This document shows, piece after piece, positions 55,467 through 64,000 of a stretch of DNA of 64,000 bases (positions within the stretch are counted from its first letter, which is position 1; each line of letters starts with the position of its first letter). The notes below the pieces were generated by a model. It was not told where the DNA came from, did no database searches, and was given only the letters and a program-made list of their open reading frames with translations. The stretch spans positions 1-64,000 of the forward strand of contig CAKVHI010000003.1 of assembly GCA_934747965.1 (NCBI GenBank), read 5' to 3'. This DNA is from an uncultured Clostridia bacterium (GTDB taxonomy: Bacteria > Bacillota > Clostridia > Christensenellales > UBA1242). The translations under genes and the position numbers were made by a program.

Positions 55467-55495
55467 ATTATATCAATTTATAACTAGCAAGTCAA
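55467..55495 (-). promoter_or_regulatory. Promoter of tcdA (leaderless)
   Basis: On the minus strand, TTGACT (55490-55495), 17 bases, TATAAT (55467-55472) with TGA before it, then AATTAT and ATG. Confidence 0.85.
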
Positions 55496-55503
55496 ATGCT
55501 ATA

Positions 55504-55536
55504 AAAAAATCCTAAACAAATTGTTTAAGATTTTTT
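55504..55536 (-). terminator. Terminator of the comM-hslU operon
   Basis: AAAAAATCCTAAACAA and TTGTTTAAGATTTTTT pair with one mismatch. It lies about 100 bases beyond the hslU stop. Confidence 0.75.
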
Positions 55537-55638
55537 ATTACTTAAAAATCATGTATAAATGAAAAGAAAATGTTTTAAATATTTTTTGTGGTTTTGTTTG
55601 CGTAAGTTAAATCTACCACTTAATTAGTTTTAAAAAAT

Positions 55639-56946
55639 TTATAGAATAAATTTATTCAAGTCAAATTTTTTGATAGTAGAATCAAATGTTTTGTCAACAT
55701 AAGCCTTGTCAATAACCATTTTAAACGGCTCAAAACTTCCGTCAGCATTAAAACTTATGTCCTCAATAAGTTTTTCAATAATCGTGTGAAGTCTTCTTGC
55801 ACCAATATTTTCACTTGTTTCATTTTCATGCTCAGAAATCAAAGCAATTTCTTCAATAGCATCTTGCGTAAATTCAAGTTCAATGTTATCGACCTTTAAA
55901 AGTTCTTCATATTGCATCGTTATTGCATTCTTAGGCTCAGTTAAAATCTTAACAAAGTCTTCTTTTGTTAAGTTCGTAAGTTCAACTCTAATCGGAAATC
56001 TTCCTTGAAGTTCAGGAATAAGATTTTCTACCGCTGCAATGTGGAAAGCACCCGCTGCAATAAACAAAATATAATCGGTTTTTATTGTTCCATATTTGGT
56101 TGTAACCGAACAACCTTCAACAAAAGGAAGAATATCTCTTTGAACACCTTCGCGAGAAACATCTTGACTGTTAGAGCTACCTTTAACGGCTATTTTGTCG
56201 ATTTCATCAATAAAGATTATTCCTTCTTGTTCGGCTCTTTTTATGGCTTCGGCATTTACGCTTTCCATATCGATAAGTTTAGAGCTTTCTTCATCCAAAA
56301 GTTCTTTTTTTGCTTGTTTAACTGTCATTTTACGCTTTTTTCTTGCTCCACCCGGCATCATATTAGAAAAAATATCCCCAAGATTAATTTCATTTGCACT
56401 GGCGATTGATATTTCCATTGCTTGAGGTTTAACTTGAACATCAAGTTCTATTGTTTCATCGTCATAATCACCATTTTCTAATGCTTTTTTAATACGGTCT
56501 TTATCTTCATCTATCAAAGCATTAGGGTCTTTTTTTATTGGATAAACAATATTAAAAAGTTTACTCAAAACACTAGGCATGGCTTTTTCTTTCACGCTTT
56601 GCATTTTTTCTTCTTTAACCATTCTGACCGAAACTTCAACCAAATCTCTAATCATGCTCTCGCAATCTCTTCCAACATACCCAACTTCAGTAAATTTTGT
56701 TGCTTCAACCTTAACAAAAGGCGCTTTAACAAGTTTTGCAAGTCTTCTTGCAATCTCTGTTTTACCAACCCCTGTTGGACCTTTCATAATAATATTTTTT
56801 GGTGTAATTTCTTCTTGAAGTTCTTGTGGAAGTTTGCTTCTTCTGTATCTGTTTCTAAGAGCCACCGCAACGGCTTTTTTGGCTTCATTTTGACCAATAA
56901 TATATTTATCTAATTCATTAACAATTTGTTTTGGACTTAAATTCAT
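55639..56946 (-). CDS. hslU: HslU (ClpY) ATPase of the HslVU protease
   Basis: 435 aa AAA+ unfoldase. Walker A GPTGVGKTEIARRLA, Walker B IIFIDEIDKIA, pore loop GYVGRD, sensor 2 SENIGARRLHTIIE. It feeds substrates to HslV. The codY gene that follows in Bacillus is absent here. Confidence 0.96.
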   Translation of the reverse strand: MNLSPKQIVNELDKYIIGQNEAKKAVAVALRNRYRRSKLPQELQEEITPKNIIMKGPTGVGKTEIARRLAKLVKAPFVKVEATKFTEVGYVGRDCESMIRDLVEVSVRMVKEEKMQSVKEKAMPSVLSKLFNIVYPIKKDPNALIDEDKDRIKKALENGDYDDETIELDVQVKPQAMEISIASANEINLGDIFSNMMPGGARKKRKMTVKQAKKELLDEESSKLIDMESVNAEAIKRAEQEGIIFIDEIDKIAVKGSSNSQDVSREGVQRDILPFVEGCSVTTKYGTIKTDYILFIAAGAFHIAAVENLIPELQGRFPIRVELTNLTKEDFVKILTEPKNAITMQYEELLKVDNIELEFTQDAIEEIALISEHENETSENIGARRLHTIIEKLIEDISFNADGSFEPFKMVIDKAYVDKTFDSTIKKFDLNKFIL

Positions 56947-56956
56947 AATTTTCTCC

Positions 56957-57493
56957 TTAAACCTTTTCTAGTGTGATATGGTCATTTGTATAAACACAAA
57001 TGCTTGAAGCAATATTAAGTGCTTTTCTTGCAATTTCTTCACTAGAAAGTTCAGTATTTTCCATTAATGCTTTGGCTGCCGCATAAGCGTAATTTCCACC
57101 ACTTCCAATCGCACATATATCGCAATCTGGCTCAACAACTTCACCTGTTCCGCTAATAACCAAAATTTTTTCTTTGTCTGCAACAATCATCATTGCTTCC
57201 AATTTTCTTGCAATTTCATCTCGCCTAAACTGAACAGCAAGTTCAACAGCACTTCGCATTAAATTTCCAGAAAACTTGTTAAGCATCTCTTCAAACCTAG
57301 AGCTTAAACTAAAAGCATCCGCAACAGATCCTGCAAAGCCTATTACCACTTTATCATTATAAATTCTTCTAACTTTAACTGCACTACTTTTCATAATAAT
57401 GCTTTGACTCATCGTTACTTGACCATCACCGGCAATAACAGTTTCATTATTCCTTTTAACCGCAACAATAGTTGTTCCTTTAAGTTGTTCCAT
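56957..57493 (-). CDS. hslV: HslV (ClpQ) peptidase
   Basis: 178 aa proteasome-like peptidase. The propeptide MEQLKG precedes the catalytic Thr of TTIVAVKRNNETVIAGDGQVT; VRRIYNDKVVIGFAGSVADAFSL is typical. AGGAGG precedes the ATG. It overlaps trmFO by 14 bases. Confidence 0.96.
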   Translation of the reverse strand: MEQLKGTTIVAVKRNNETVIAGDGQVTMSQSIIMKSSAVKVRRIYNDKVVIGFAGSVADAFSLSSRFEEMLNKFSGNLMRSAVELAVQFRRDEIARKLEAMMIVADKEKILVISGTGEVVEPDCDICAIGSGGNYAYAAAKALMENTELSSEEIARKALNIASSICVYTNDHITLEKV

Positions 57494-58787
57494 TAATTTC
57501 CTCCTTAATTTTGTTAATATAGTTTAAACTATTATTAACTAATTCTAACTTATTTTTACATATTTGTCTATTAATATTACTCATTAAAACTCCAAAATTT
57601 GTATTCATTGGCTGAAAATGTTTCGGATTAAAATGAGTAATAAAATATGGTAGCCCACCAATGCAAGTGAAATTTGGAAGAATAAAAGGTGGCTTTCCAC
57701 TTAAATAATTAAACATATTAATTCCAGCATACAAACCACTCGAAATTGATTCAACATAACCTTCAACTCCACTTAATTGCCCAACAACAAAAATATTTGG
57801 ATATTTTTTTAATTGAAAAGTTTGAGTTAAATTTAAGGGAGCATTAATAAATGTGTTTTTGTGCATTTGTCCGTATCTCACAAACTCTGCATTTTTAAGT
57901 GCAGGAATTAACGAAAATACTCTTTTTTGTTCGCCAAATTTTAAATTTGTTTGAAAGCCCACCAAATTATACATATTCCCGCTTGCGTTTTCTTTTCTTA
58001 ATTGCACAACAGCATAGGGTCTTTTGTCTGTTTTCGGGTCTATTAAACCAACTGGTTTTAGTGGTCCAAACAAAAGGGCTTTCTCGCCTCGTTTTGCCAA
58101 AACTTCAACAGCCATACACCCTTCAAAAACCTTTTTATTTTCAAAATCTTCAAGCGGTGCTGTTTGAGCATTAATCAGTTCTTTATAAAAAATTTCGTAT
58201 TCTTCTTTTGTCATCGGACAGTTAATATAGTCATCATCGCCTTTTTGGTATCTGTCTTGAACAAAATAATTGTTTTTATCAAGACTATCAAAACCAACAA
58301 TAGGGCTCATGGCATCAAAAAAATATAAACTATCATCATTCAAAAGATTTTTTAAACTTTCAAGCAATTTTTCACTCGTAAGTGGTCCAGTTGCAATAAT
58401 CGTAGGCACATTAACGTCAATTTCTTCAATTTCTTGGCTAACAAAATTCAGATTTTCAAAACTTTTTAATTTTTCAGTTACTTTTTTAGAAAATAATTCT
58501 CTGTCAACAGCCAAACTTTGCCCAGCAGGAACCTCAGTTTCATACGCAACGCTCAAAAGCAAACTATCTAACAAGTTAAGTTCTTGTTTTAAAAGCCCCT
58601 TACAACTTTCTGGATTTTTTGATTTTAAGCTGTTAGAGCACACAAGTTCAGCAAAATTTGGGTTTGAATGGGCAGGAGAAAATTTGTTTGGCTTCATGTC
58701 AAACAAATTTACTTTAACGCCACGCTTCAAAAGTTGATATGCCGATTCACAACCAGCAAGACCAGCACCAATAATGTTAACTGTCAA
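57480..58787 (-). CDS. trmFO: Methylenetetrahydrofolate-tRNA-(uracil-5)-methyltransferase TrmFO
   Basis: 435 aa flavoprotein. FAD site NIIGAGLAGCESAYQLL; HSNPNFAELVCSNSLKS and GVEGYVESISSGLYAGIN are conserved. It methylates U54 of tRNA using methylene-THF. It overlaps topA upstream and hslV downstream. Confidence 0.96.
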   Translation of the reverse strand: MTVNIIGAGLAGCESAYQLLKRGVKVNLFDMKPNKFSPAHSNPNFAELVCSNSLKSKNPESCKGLLKQELNLLDSLLLSVAYETEVPAGQSLAVDRELFSKKVTEKLKSFENLNFVSQEIEEIDVNVPTIIATGPLTSEKLLESLKNLLNDDSLYFFDAMSPIVGFDSLDKNNYFVQDRYQKGDDDYINCPMTKEEYEIFYKELINAQTAPLEDFENKKVFEGCMAVEVLAKRGEKALLFGPLKPVGLIDPKTDKRPYAVVQLRKENASGNMYNLVGFQTNLKFGEQKRVFSLIPALKNAEFVRYGQMHKNTFINAPLNLTQTFQLKKYPNIFVVGQLSGVEGYVESISSGLYAGINMFNYLSGKPPFILPNFTCIGGLPYFITHFNPKHFQPMNTNFGVLMSNINRQICKNKLELVNNSLNYINKIKEEINGTT

Positions 58788-60879
58788 TTTTCTTCCCCTT
58801 TTCGATTTTTACAATGTTTTTGCATTTAGGATAATTAGGACAAGCATAGAAATAGCCAAATTTCCCTTTTTTTAAGGTCATGTTTGCACCGCACTTTTCA
58901 CAAATAACAATTTTTTCTGGGTCAACACCTTCGGGATAAATATTTTTAATAAAATCACACTTAGGATAATTTGAACAACCCAAAAATTTCCCAAATTTCC
59001 CTTGTTTTTCAACCATTTTTGCACCGCACTTTTCGCAAATTATGTCCGTAATTTTGTCCTCTTTTTTTTCAGTCCCGTCAACATTTTTTATGTTTTTGCA
59101 TTTTGGATAGTTAGGGCAAGCCAAAAATTTCCCATACTTGCTTTCCCTCTCAACCATTCTAGCACCACATTTTTCACAAATAACATCACTAACTTTTACT
59201 TCGCCAACACTAGCGCCCGCACTTTTAAGTTGCGGAACAAATTTTTGATAAAAACCGTCAATAAGTTTATGCCAATCTCTTTTTCCTTCAGCAATTTCAT
59301 CTAATGCCGTTTCCATTTGAGCGGTAAAATTGATATTTATTGTTTTTGAAAAATTCTTTTCCAAAAACTCCATAACTTTAAAGGCTGTTTCGGTTGGCAC
59401 TATGCTCTTTCCGTCTTTATTGCAATATCTTGAAAGCAAAACATTAATAGTTGCAGCATAAGTCGCAGGTCTTCCAATACCTTTGTCTTCCATTGCCTTA
59501 ACTATTGATGCTTCAGTATATCTAGGTTCTGGTTTTGTAAATTTTTGTTCAGGCAAAAATTCTAAAACTTTTAAGTTATCATTATTTTCAAGCGGTGGAA
59601 GTTTCACTTCATTTTCTTTATCTTTATCAACATAAACTGCTGTATAACCCAAAAATTTTGGAGTTTTTCCATTCACTTTAAAAATATAATCCCCAGCACT
59701 AATTTCAACACTTACACTGTTATATTCAGCCTCACTCATTTGGCTTGCCAAAAAGCGGTTATAAATCAATTTATAAAGTTTATACAAATCATTATCAATT
59801 TTATCTTTCAAACTTTCAGGGGTTCGATTTATGTCAATCGGTCTTATTGCTTCGTGTGCATCTTGAGCATCATCTTTAGACTTATAAACATTAAATCTTT
59901 TAGGTGCAAAATTTTCGCCAAATTTTTCTTGAATAAAACTTCTTGCTTTTATTTGAGCACCTTCACTAACTCTTGTAGAGTCTGACCTGATGTAGGTTAC
60001 TAATGCAATTTTGCCTTCGCCCAAAATATCTGTGCCTGCATACAAAGTTTGAGCAAGACTTGTTGTTTTTTTAACACTAAAATTAAGTTTATTGCCAGCA
60101 TCTTGTTGCATTGTTGAAGTTGTGAAAGGTGGTTGAGGTTTGCTTTTTGTTACTGTTTTTTTAACATTTTTTACAATAAAGTTTTGATTTTTAAGTTCAT
60201 CTAAAACCTTATCCATTTCTTCTTTATTTTTTATTTTTTCATCATTTTTTAAATTTAGTTGAGCCTTAAAATTAGGTTTTTCGCCGACTTTTTCCAAGTT
60301 CGCATTAAGAGTCCAATATTCTTCTGGCTTAAATGCCAAAATTTCTTTTTCTCTGTCAACAATAAGTTTTAAAGCCGCACTTTGAACACGACCTGCACTT
60401 AGGTTCGGTTTAATCTTTTTGCATAAAATCGGAGAAATTTTGTAACCCACAAGTCTGTCCAAAACCCTTCGTGCTTGTTGAGCATTAACAAGGTCTTGAT
60501 CAATAATTCGTGGCTCTTGCAAAGCCTTGTTAATGGTGTCTTTATCAATACTGTTAAAAGCAACCCTTACTTTTTTGTTTGGATCTAAATTTAAAATTGT
60601 GGCAATATGATATGCTATGGCTTCACCTTCTCTATCCGGGTCGGTTGCAATAAAAATATTATCGGCTTTCTTTGCCAAATTGATAAGTTGATTAACAACC
60701 TTTTGTTTGTCTGGCATTATTTCATAAATTGGTTCGTAATTATTGTTTATTTGAACAGCCAAACTTTTTGTAGGCAAATCTCTAACATGACCAACAGTTG
60801 CAAAAACCTTAAAATCTTTTCCAAGATATTTATTAACTGATTCTTCCTTGTTAGGTGCTTCTATAATAAATAAATTCAT
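58777..60879 (-). CDS. topA: DNA topoisomerase I
   Basis: 700 aa type IA topoisomerase. TOPRIM with ATDPDREGEAIAYHI; active-site tyrosine in TYIRSDSTRVS; GRPATYAATI. Three C-terminal Cys4 zinc ribbons of the CEKCGA...CPNYPKC type. Relaxes negative supercoils. AAGGAG precedes the ATG. Confidence 0.97.
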   Translation of the reverse strand: MNLFIIEAPNKEESVNKYLGKDFKVFATVGHVRDLPTKSLAVQINNNYEPIYEIMPDKQKVVNQLINLAKKADNIFIATDPDREGEAIAYHIATILNLDPNKKVRVAFNSIDKDTINKALQEPRIIDQDLVNAQQARRVLDRLVGYKISPILCKKIKPNLSAGRVQSAALKLIVDREKEILAFKPEEYWTLNANLEKVGEKPNFKAQLNLKNDEKIKNKEEMDKVLDELKNQNFIVKNVKKTVTKSKPQPPFTTSTMQQDAGNKLNFSVKKTTSLAQTLYAGTDILGEGKIALVTYIRSDSTRVSEGAQIKARSFIQEKFGENFAPKRFNVYKSKDDAQDAHEAIRPIDINRTPESLKDKIDNDLYKLYKLIYNRFLASQMSEAEYNSVSVEISAGDYIFKVNGKTPKFLGYTAVYVDKDKENEVKLPPLENNDNLKVLEFLPEQKFTKPEPRYTEASIVKAMEDKGIGRPATYAATINVLLSRYCNKDGKSIVPTETAFKVMEFLEKNFSKTININFTAQMETALDEIAEGKRDWHKLIDGFYQKFVPQLKSAGASVGEVKVSDVICEKCGARMVERESKYGKFLACPNYPKCKNIKNVDGTEKKEDKITDIICEKCGAKMVEKQGKFGKFLGCSNYPKCDFIKNIYPEGVDPEKIVICEKCGANMTLKKGKFGYFYACPNYPKCKNIVKIEKGKKIDS

Positions 60880-60887
60880 AAAACTCC

Positions 60888-61982
60888 TTAAAGCGAGTAA
60901 ATATTGCCCGCCAATTTTTTAATTATTCCACGAATAGTCATCATTGTCAACAAATTTGTTAGGGTTTTAACATCAAAATTGGTTTTTAGCAAAATTTCGT
61001 CAAAAGTTTGCTCTCCACACTTTAAAATTTCAAAAATCATTGCTTCATCCAAATTAAGTTGCACAGTTTTTGGCTTAATTTTGTATTTAGGCTTGTTAAA
61101 AACCTCCAAAATATCGTTAACATTCAAAACTATTGTCCCTTGCATACTCTTAATCAAACTATTGCAGCCTTCACTTTGGCTGTTTGTAATGTTGCCCGGA
61201 ACAACAAACAATTCTTTTCCAAATTCTAGAGCATATTCTTTCGTGTGCATAGTTCCACTTTTCAAACTCGCTTCCGTAATCAAAACCCCACCCGACAGTG
61301 CAGCAATAATTCTGTTTCGTATCGGGAAATCATAATTTTGCGCCGAATAACAAGGTGGTTTTTCGGTTAATAACAACCCAGTTTTTGCAATTTCTTCGCT
61401 AAGTTTTGTGTTCAAAACGGGATAAATTTTGTCAAGCCCACCTGCCACAACGGCAATAGTTTTTCCTCCTGCTTTCAAGCAAGCCTTGTGTGAAATTGTG
61501 TCAACGCCATCCGCAAGTCCGCTAACAATGTTAAAACCGTTTTCTGAAAGTTCTGTAGAAAATTTTTCAGTTATTTCTTTTCCGTAATTAGTTGGCTTTC
61601 GTGTTCCTACCATTGCGATGTTAAGATTTTTAGTGCAGTCTAGCAAGGTTATATCACCCTTGCAATATAGCACAAGCGGTGGGTTATTTTCTTCTCCAAT
61701 ATTTTTTAAATTTTCAGGGTAATTATCACTGTAAAGTGTGATTATTTTTATTCCCTTACTTAAAAGTGAATTTATATAATCATCAACATTATTGTTTTTT
61801 AAGTCAATTTGCATTTTTGAAAATTGAGAATAAGAAATAAATTTGTCAATTTTTCCAAAACTAGAAATAAACTCATTAAAAAAGTTTTCCGAAAAAAGTG
61901 TATCAAAAATTTTAACACGCTTTTTGTATGTTAAAAATTCAAATTTATCTAACCAAATTAACACTTTTTCTTCAATCTTCAA
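60888..61982 (-). CDS. dprA: DNA-processing protein DprA
   Basis: 364 aa. Rossmann-like core with MVGTRKPTNYGKEIT, SGLADGVDTISHKACLKAGGKTIAVVAGGLD, FPIRNRIIAALSGGVLITEA. It protects incoming ssDNA and loads RecA. A C-terminal winged-helix region is present. Operon comM-dprA-topA. Confidence 0.95.
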   Translation of the reverse strand: MKIEEKVLIWLDKFEFLTYKKRVKIFDTLFSENFFNEFISSFGKIDKFISYSQFSKMQIDLKNNNVDDYINSLLSKGIKIITLYSDNYPENLKNIGEENNPPLVLYCKGDITLLDCTKNLNIAMVGTRKPTNYGKEITEKFSTELSENGFNIVSGLADGVDTISHKACLKAGGKTIAVVAGGLDKIYPVLNTKLSEEIAKTGLLLTEKPPCYSAQNYDFPIRNRIIAALSGGVLITEASLKSGTMHTKEYALEFGKELFVVPGNITNSQSEGCNSLIKSMQGTIVLNVNDILEVFNKPKYKIKPKTVQLNLDEAMIFEILKCGEQTFDEILLKTNFDVKTLTNLLTMMTIRGIIKKLAGNIYSL

Positions 61983-61985
61983 TTC

Positions 61986-63521
61986 TTACACCCAAAATTT
62001 ATTGTCTAATGTTCTGTAACTAATCGCTTCCAGAATATGACTTTCTTTAATATTTTCTTCGCCATCTAAATCGGCAATAGTTCGTGCCACTTTCAAAATT
62101 CTATTGTTCGCTCTTGCAGTTAAATTATAAGTTTCAAAAGCCGTTTTCATAATTTTTTGACATTCTTCACTTAATTTGCAATATTTTGTGCACATTTTGT
62201 TTGTCATGCTTGCATTATTAAACACATTAGCATTTTTAAATCTTTCAGTTTGTATTTTTCTTGCCTTGTCTACCCTTTGTTTTATTTGCTCACTCGTTTC
62301 TTCTTGCCTTGTTGATTGAAGGTCTGAATATTCAACACTTTCAACCTCAACATGCAAATCAATTCTGTCCATAATTGGTCCACTAAGTTTGTTCAAATAT
62401 TTATGTATTTGACTTGCCGTGCATTTACATTCATGCTTCTTACTTCCGTAATAACCACAAGGACAAGGGTTCATGCTGGCAATCAAATTAAATCTTGCGG
62501 GATATTCAACTGTTTGAGCAAGCCTAGAAACAGTTATAACACCATCTTCAAGTGGCTGACGCATTGCTTCAACAACACTTCGATTATATTCTGGAAGTTC
62601 ATCCAAAAAAAGCACTCCGTTATGGGCAAGGCTAATTTCGCCCGGTTTAGCAAGCCTTCCGCCACCAGTCAATGCAACAATAGTTGCTGTGTGATGAGGT
62701 GCTCTAAAAGGTCTGTTCACAATAATTCCGTCTTTACTATCTAAGGTTCCAGCCACACTATGAATTTTTGTAACTTCCAACGCTTCTTCAAATGTCATGT
62801 CTGGAAGGATTGTTGGAAAACATCTTGCAAGCATGGTTTTTCCGCTTCCCGGAGGTCCAATCATAAGCATATTATGTCCGCCAGCAGCAGCAATCTCTAA
62901 TGCTCTCTTTGCCGTGTATTGCCCTTTAACTTGACTGAAGTCTTCAGCAAAAAAACTTTTTGATTTGATTTCTTGATATTTAGTTGCCTTTATAGGTTCA
63001 CAACTTTTTTCTTTGTTTAAAAATTCAACAACTTCTTTTAAGGTTTTAAAAGCATAAGTTTCAACCCCTTCAATAAAACTTGCTTCTTGTTTGTTTTCAA
63101 AAGGAATGATAACTTTTTTAAAGCCTGCTAGTCGCATAGAAATTAATATTGGCAAAATACCATTAACTTTTCTTAAATCGCCGTTCAATGAAAGTTCACC
63201 AATCAAAACAAAACTATTTATATCTTCATTTTTTATTTGGTCTGTTGCAACCAAAATTCCAACGGCTATTGCAAGGTCATAATAAGTGCCTTCTTTCTTT
63301 GTGTCGGCAGGAGCCAAATTTACCACAATTTTATTTTTAGGAAATTCAAGACCTATTGTGTTTTTTATTGCACTTTTCACCCTTTCTTTACTTTCCTTAA
63401 TTGCAGTGTCAGCAAGCCCAACCACATCATAACCCGGAAGTCCGTTGTGAATGTCAACTTCAACTTGAACACTATAGCCATCAATTCCAATTAATCCAAA
63501 ACTCAAAACTTTACTAATCAT
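61986..63521 (-). CDS. comM: ComM/YifB family Mg-chelatase-like ATPase
   Basis: 511 aa. The N-terminal Lon-protease-like fold (VEVDIHNGLPGYDVVGLADTAIKESKERV) is followed by AAA+ with GPPGSGKTMLARCFP and LFLDELPEY, and zinc-type NPCPCGYYG. In naturally competent bacteria ComM is a branch-migration helicase. TATAAT lies upstream, with an AGGTGAC ribosome site. First gene of the operon. Confidence 0.94.
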   Translation of the reverse strand: MISKVLSFGLIGIDGYSVQVEVDIHNGLPGYDVVGLADTAIKESKERVKSAIKNTIGLEFPKNKIVVNLAPADTKKEGTYYDLAIAVGILVATDQIKNEDINSFVLIGELSLNGDLRKVNGILPILISMRLAGFKKVIIPFENKQEASFIEGVETYAFKTLKEVVEFLNKEKSCEPIKATKYQEIKSKSFFAEDFSQVKGQYTAKRALEIAAAGGHNMLMIGPPGSGKTMLARCFPTILPDMTFEEALEVTKIHSVAGTLDSKDGIIVNRPFRAPHHTATIVALTGGGRLAKPGEISLAHNGVLFLDELPEYNRSVVEAMRQPLEDGVITVSRLAQTVEYPARFNLIASMNPCPCGYYGSKKHECKCTASQIHKYLNKLSGPIMDRIDLHVEVESVEYSDLQSTRQEETSEQIKQRVDKARKIQTERFKNANVFNNASMTNKMCTKYCKLSEECQKIMKTAFETYNLTARANNRILKVARTIADLDGEENIKESHILEAISYRTLDNKFWV

Positions 63522-63584
63522 TTGTCACCTAATTTTTATTATAACAAAATTTTTTAAATAAAAAAAACAAAATCAACCAATTAA

Positions 63585-63615
63585 TTAAAAATGCCTTAAC
63601 CAATTTTTAAGGCAT
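63585..63615 (-). terminator. Terminator of nrdR
   Basis: ATGCCTTAA (63591-63599) pairs with TTAAGGCAT (63607-63615); five T follow on the minus strand. Confidence 0.85.
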
Positions 63616-63624
63616 AAAAACTAA

Positions 63625-64000
63625 CTATTTTCTTTCATTTTTTTTGTTAAATTCGTTCAAAAAATCTATAAAATTTGTTGCATCTGTAAAATAACGATAT
63701 AGACTTGCAAACCTTATGTATGCAATTTCATCCAAGGTTTTCAGTTTGTCCATAACCAAACTTCCAATCAATTTTGTTTCAACTTCACTTTTCAAAGTGT
63801 TCTGAATTTCCTTTTCAACGCTGTCAACAAGTTCGTTAATTTGTTCAATAGAAACTGGTCGTTTGCCACAAGCCTTAATAACACCATTTTTTATTTTCTC
63901 TTTACTAAACGGTTCGCGCGTTTGGTCGTTTTTAATAACCAAAATTGGTGTTGTTTCGATAGTTTCAAAAGTTGTGAATCTTTTTCCACACTTCAAGCAC
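63625..64000 (-). CDS. nrdR: Transcriptional repressor NrdR (5' end cut by window edge)
   Basis: About 125 residues are visible, reading on past the first Met as CLKCGKRFTTFETIE, so the N-terminal zinc ribbon is partly outside the window. The ATP-cone domain (VIKNDQTREPFSKEKIKNGVIKACGKRPVS, VMDKLKTLDEIAYIRFASLYRYF) is complete. NrdR represses ribonucleotide reductase genes. Confidence 0.93.
   Translation of the reverse strand, partial: CLKCGKRFTTFETIETTPILVIKNDQTREPFSKEKIKNGVIKACGKRPVSIEQINELVDSVEKEIQNTLKSEVETKLIGSLVMDKLKTLDEIAYIRFASLYRYFTDATNFIDFLNEFNKKNERK

Noticed and set aside
62352..62744. 130-codon plus-strand open frame antisense to comM
   Set aside because: Shadow frame; comM motifs on the minus strand are unambiguous.

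Overview
The window is about 64 kb of very AT-rich chromosome (roughly 70% A+T by eye) from an endospore-forming, Gram-positive bacterium of the Clostridia type. The evidence is the spoIIAA-spoIIAB-sigF operon, a short spoVAC-spoVAD-spoVAE operon, yunB, the complete spoIIIAA-AH operon, argR, Asp23, and ClpQY-type hslVU in their usual Firmicutes neighbourhoods. The species cannot be named from the sequence. An uncultivated gut- or sediment-type Clostridia lineage is a guess from base composition and gene order. Nothing suggests a prophage, plasmid, CRISPR array or insertion sequence; almost everything is core chromosome.

Layout. 1-8.5 kb: tRNA-Phe, degV, a YgjV-like membrane gene, the sigma-F operon, a large Cys/Asn-rich lipoprotein gene on the opposite strand, spoVAC-AD-AE and yunB. 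8.5-14.6 kb: cysteine desulfurase-thiI, RNase Y, an ASCH protein with RNase HI, and a tyrosine recombinase. 14.8-23.2 kb: serS with an unknown partner, a non-coding stretch, a YgjP-like metallopeptidase, a membrane-anchored PadR-like protein, and an ABC exporter. 23.2-46.6 kb is one long run of minus-strand genes. Read in transcription order (high to low coordinate) it is frr, a tiny ORF, uppS, cdsA, rseP, a shortened polC-like gene, rimP, nusA, rnpM, infB, rbfA, nrnA, truB, nfo-like, efp, spoIIIAA-AH, asp23, nusB, xseA, xseB, a large structured RNA, its membrane-protein partner, argR and trpS. 46.7-49.1 kb: a two-gene plus-strand operon (zinc-ribbon protein and PHP phosphoesterase). 49.2-64 kb: rpsB-tsf, a frameshifted HTH gene, DUF1292-ruvX, iscS with a degenerate iscU, thioredoxin, tcdA, then comM-dprA-topA-trmFO-hslV-hslU, and nrdR cut by the window edge.

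Main points. (1) The 530-base gene-free stretch between xseB and a small four-helix membrane gene has the position, partner, promoter and closed structure expected of an OLE (ornate large extremophilic) RNA with OapA. (2) The gene in the polC slot keeps the PolC N-terminal, OB and proofreading exonuclease parts but has no PHP or polymerase domain. (3) The IscU homologue beside iscS has lost two of the three cluster-ligand cysteines. (4) A PadR-type winged helix is fused through a long disordered linker to four membrane helices. (5) Five genes have a -10 box exactly six bases before the ATG and no Shine-Dalgarno site, so they are probably leaderless. (6) A palindromic element built from 11-bp arms TTTGCATAGTA/TACTATGCAAA recurs at four intergenic places, one inside the spoIIIA operon. 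(7) EF-P has an arginine at the tip of its P-site loop. (8) The MEP isoprenoid genes usually found at three places in these operons (dxr, ispG, dxs/ispA) are all absent there.
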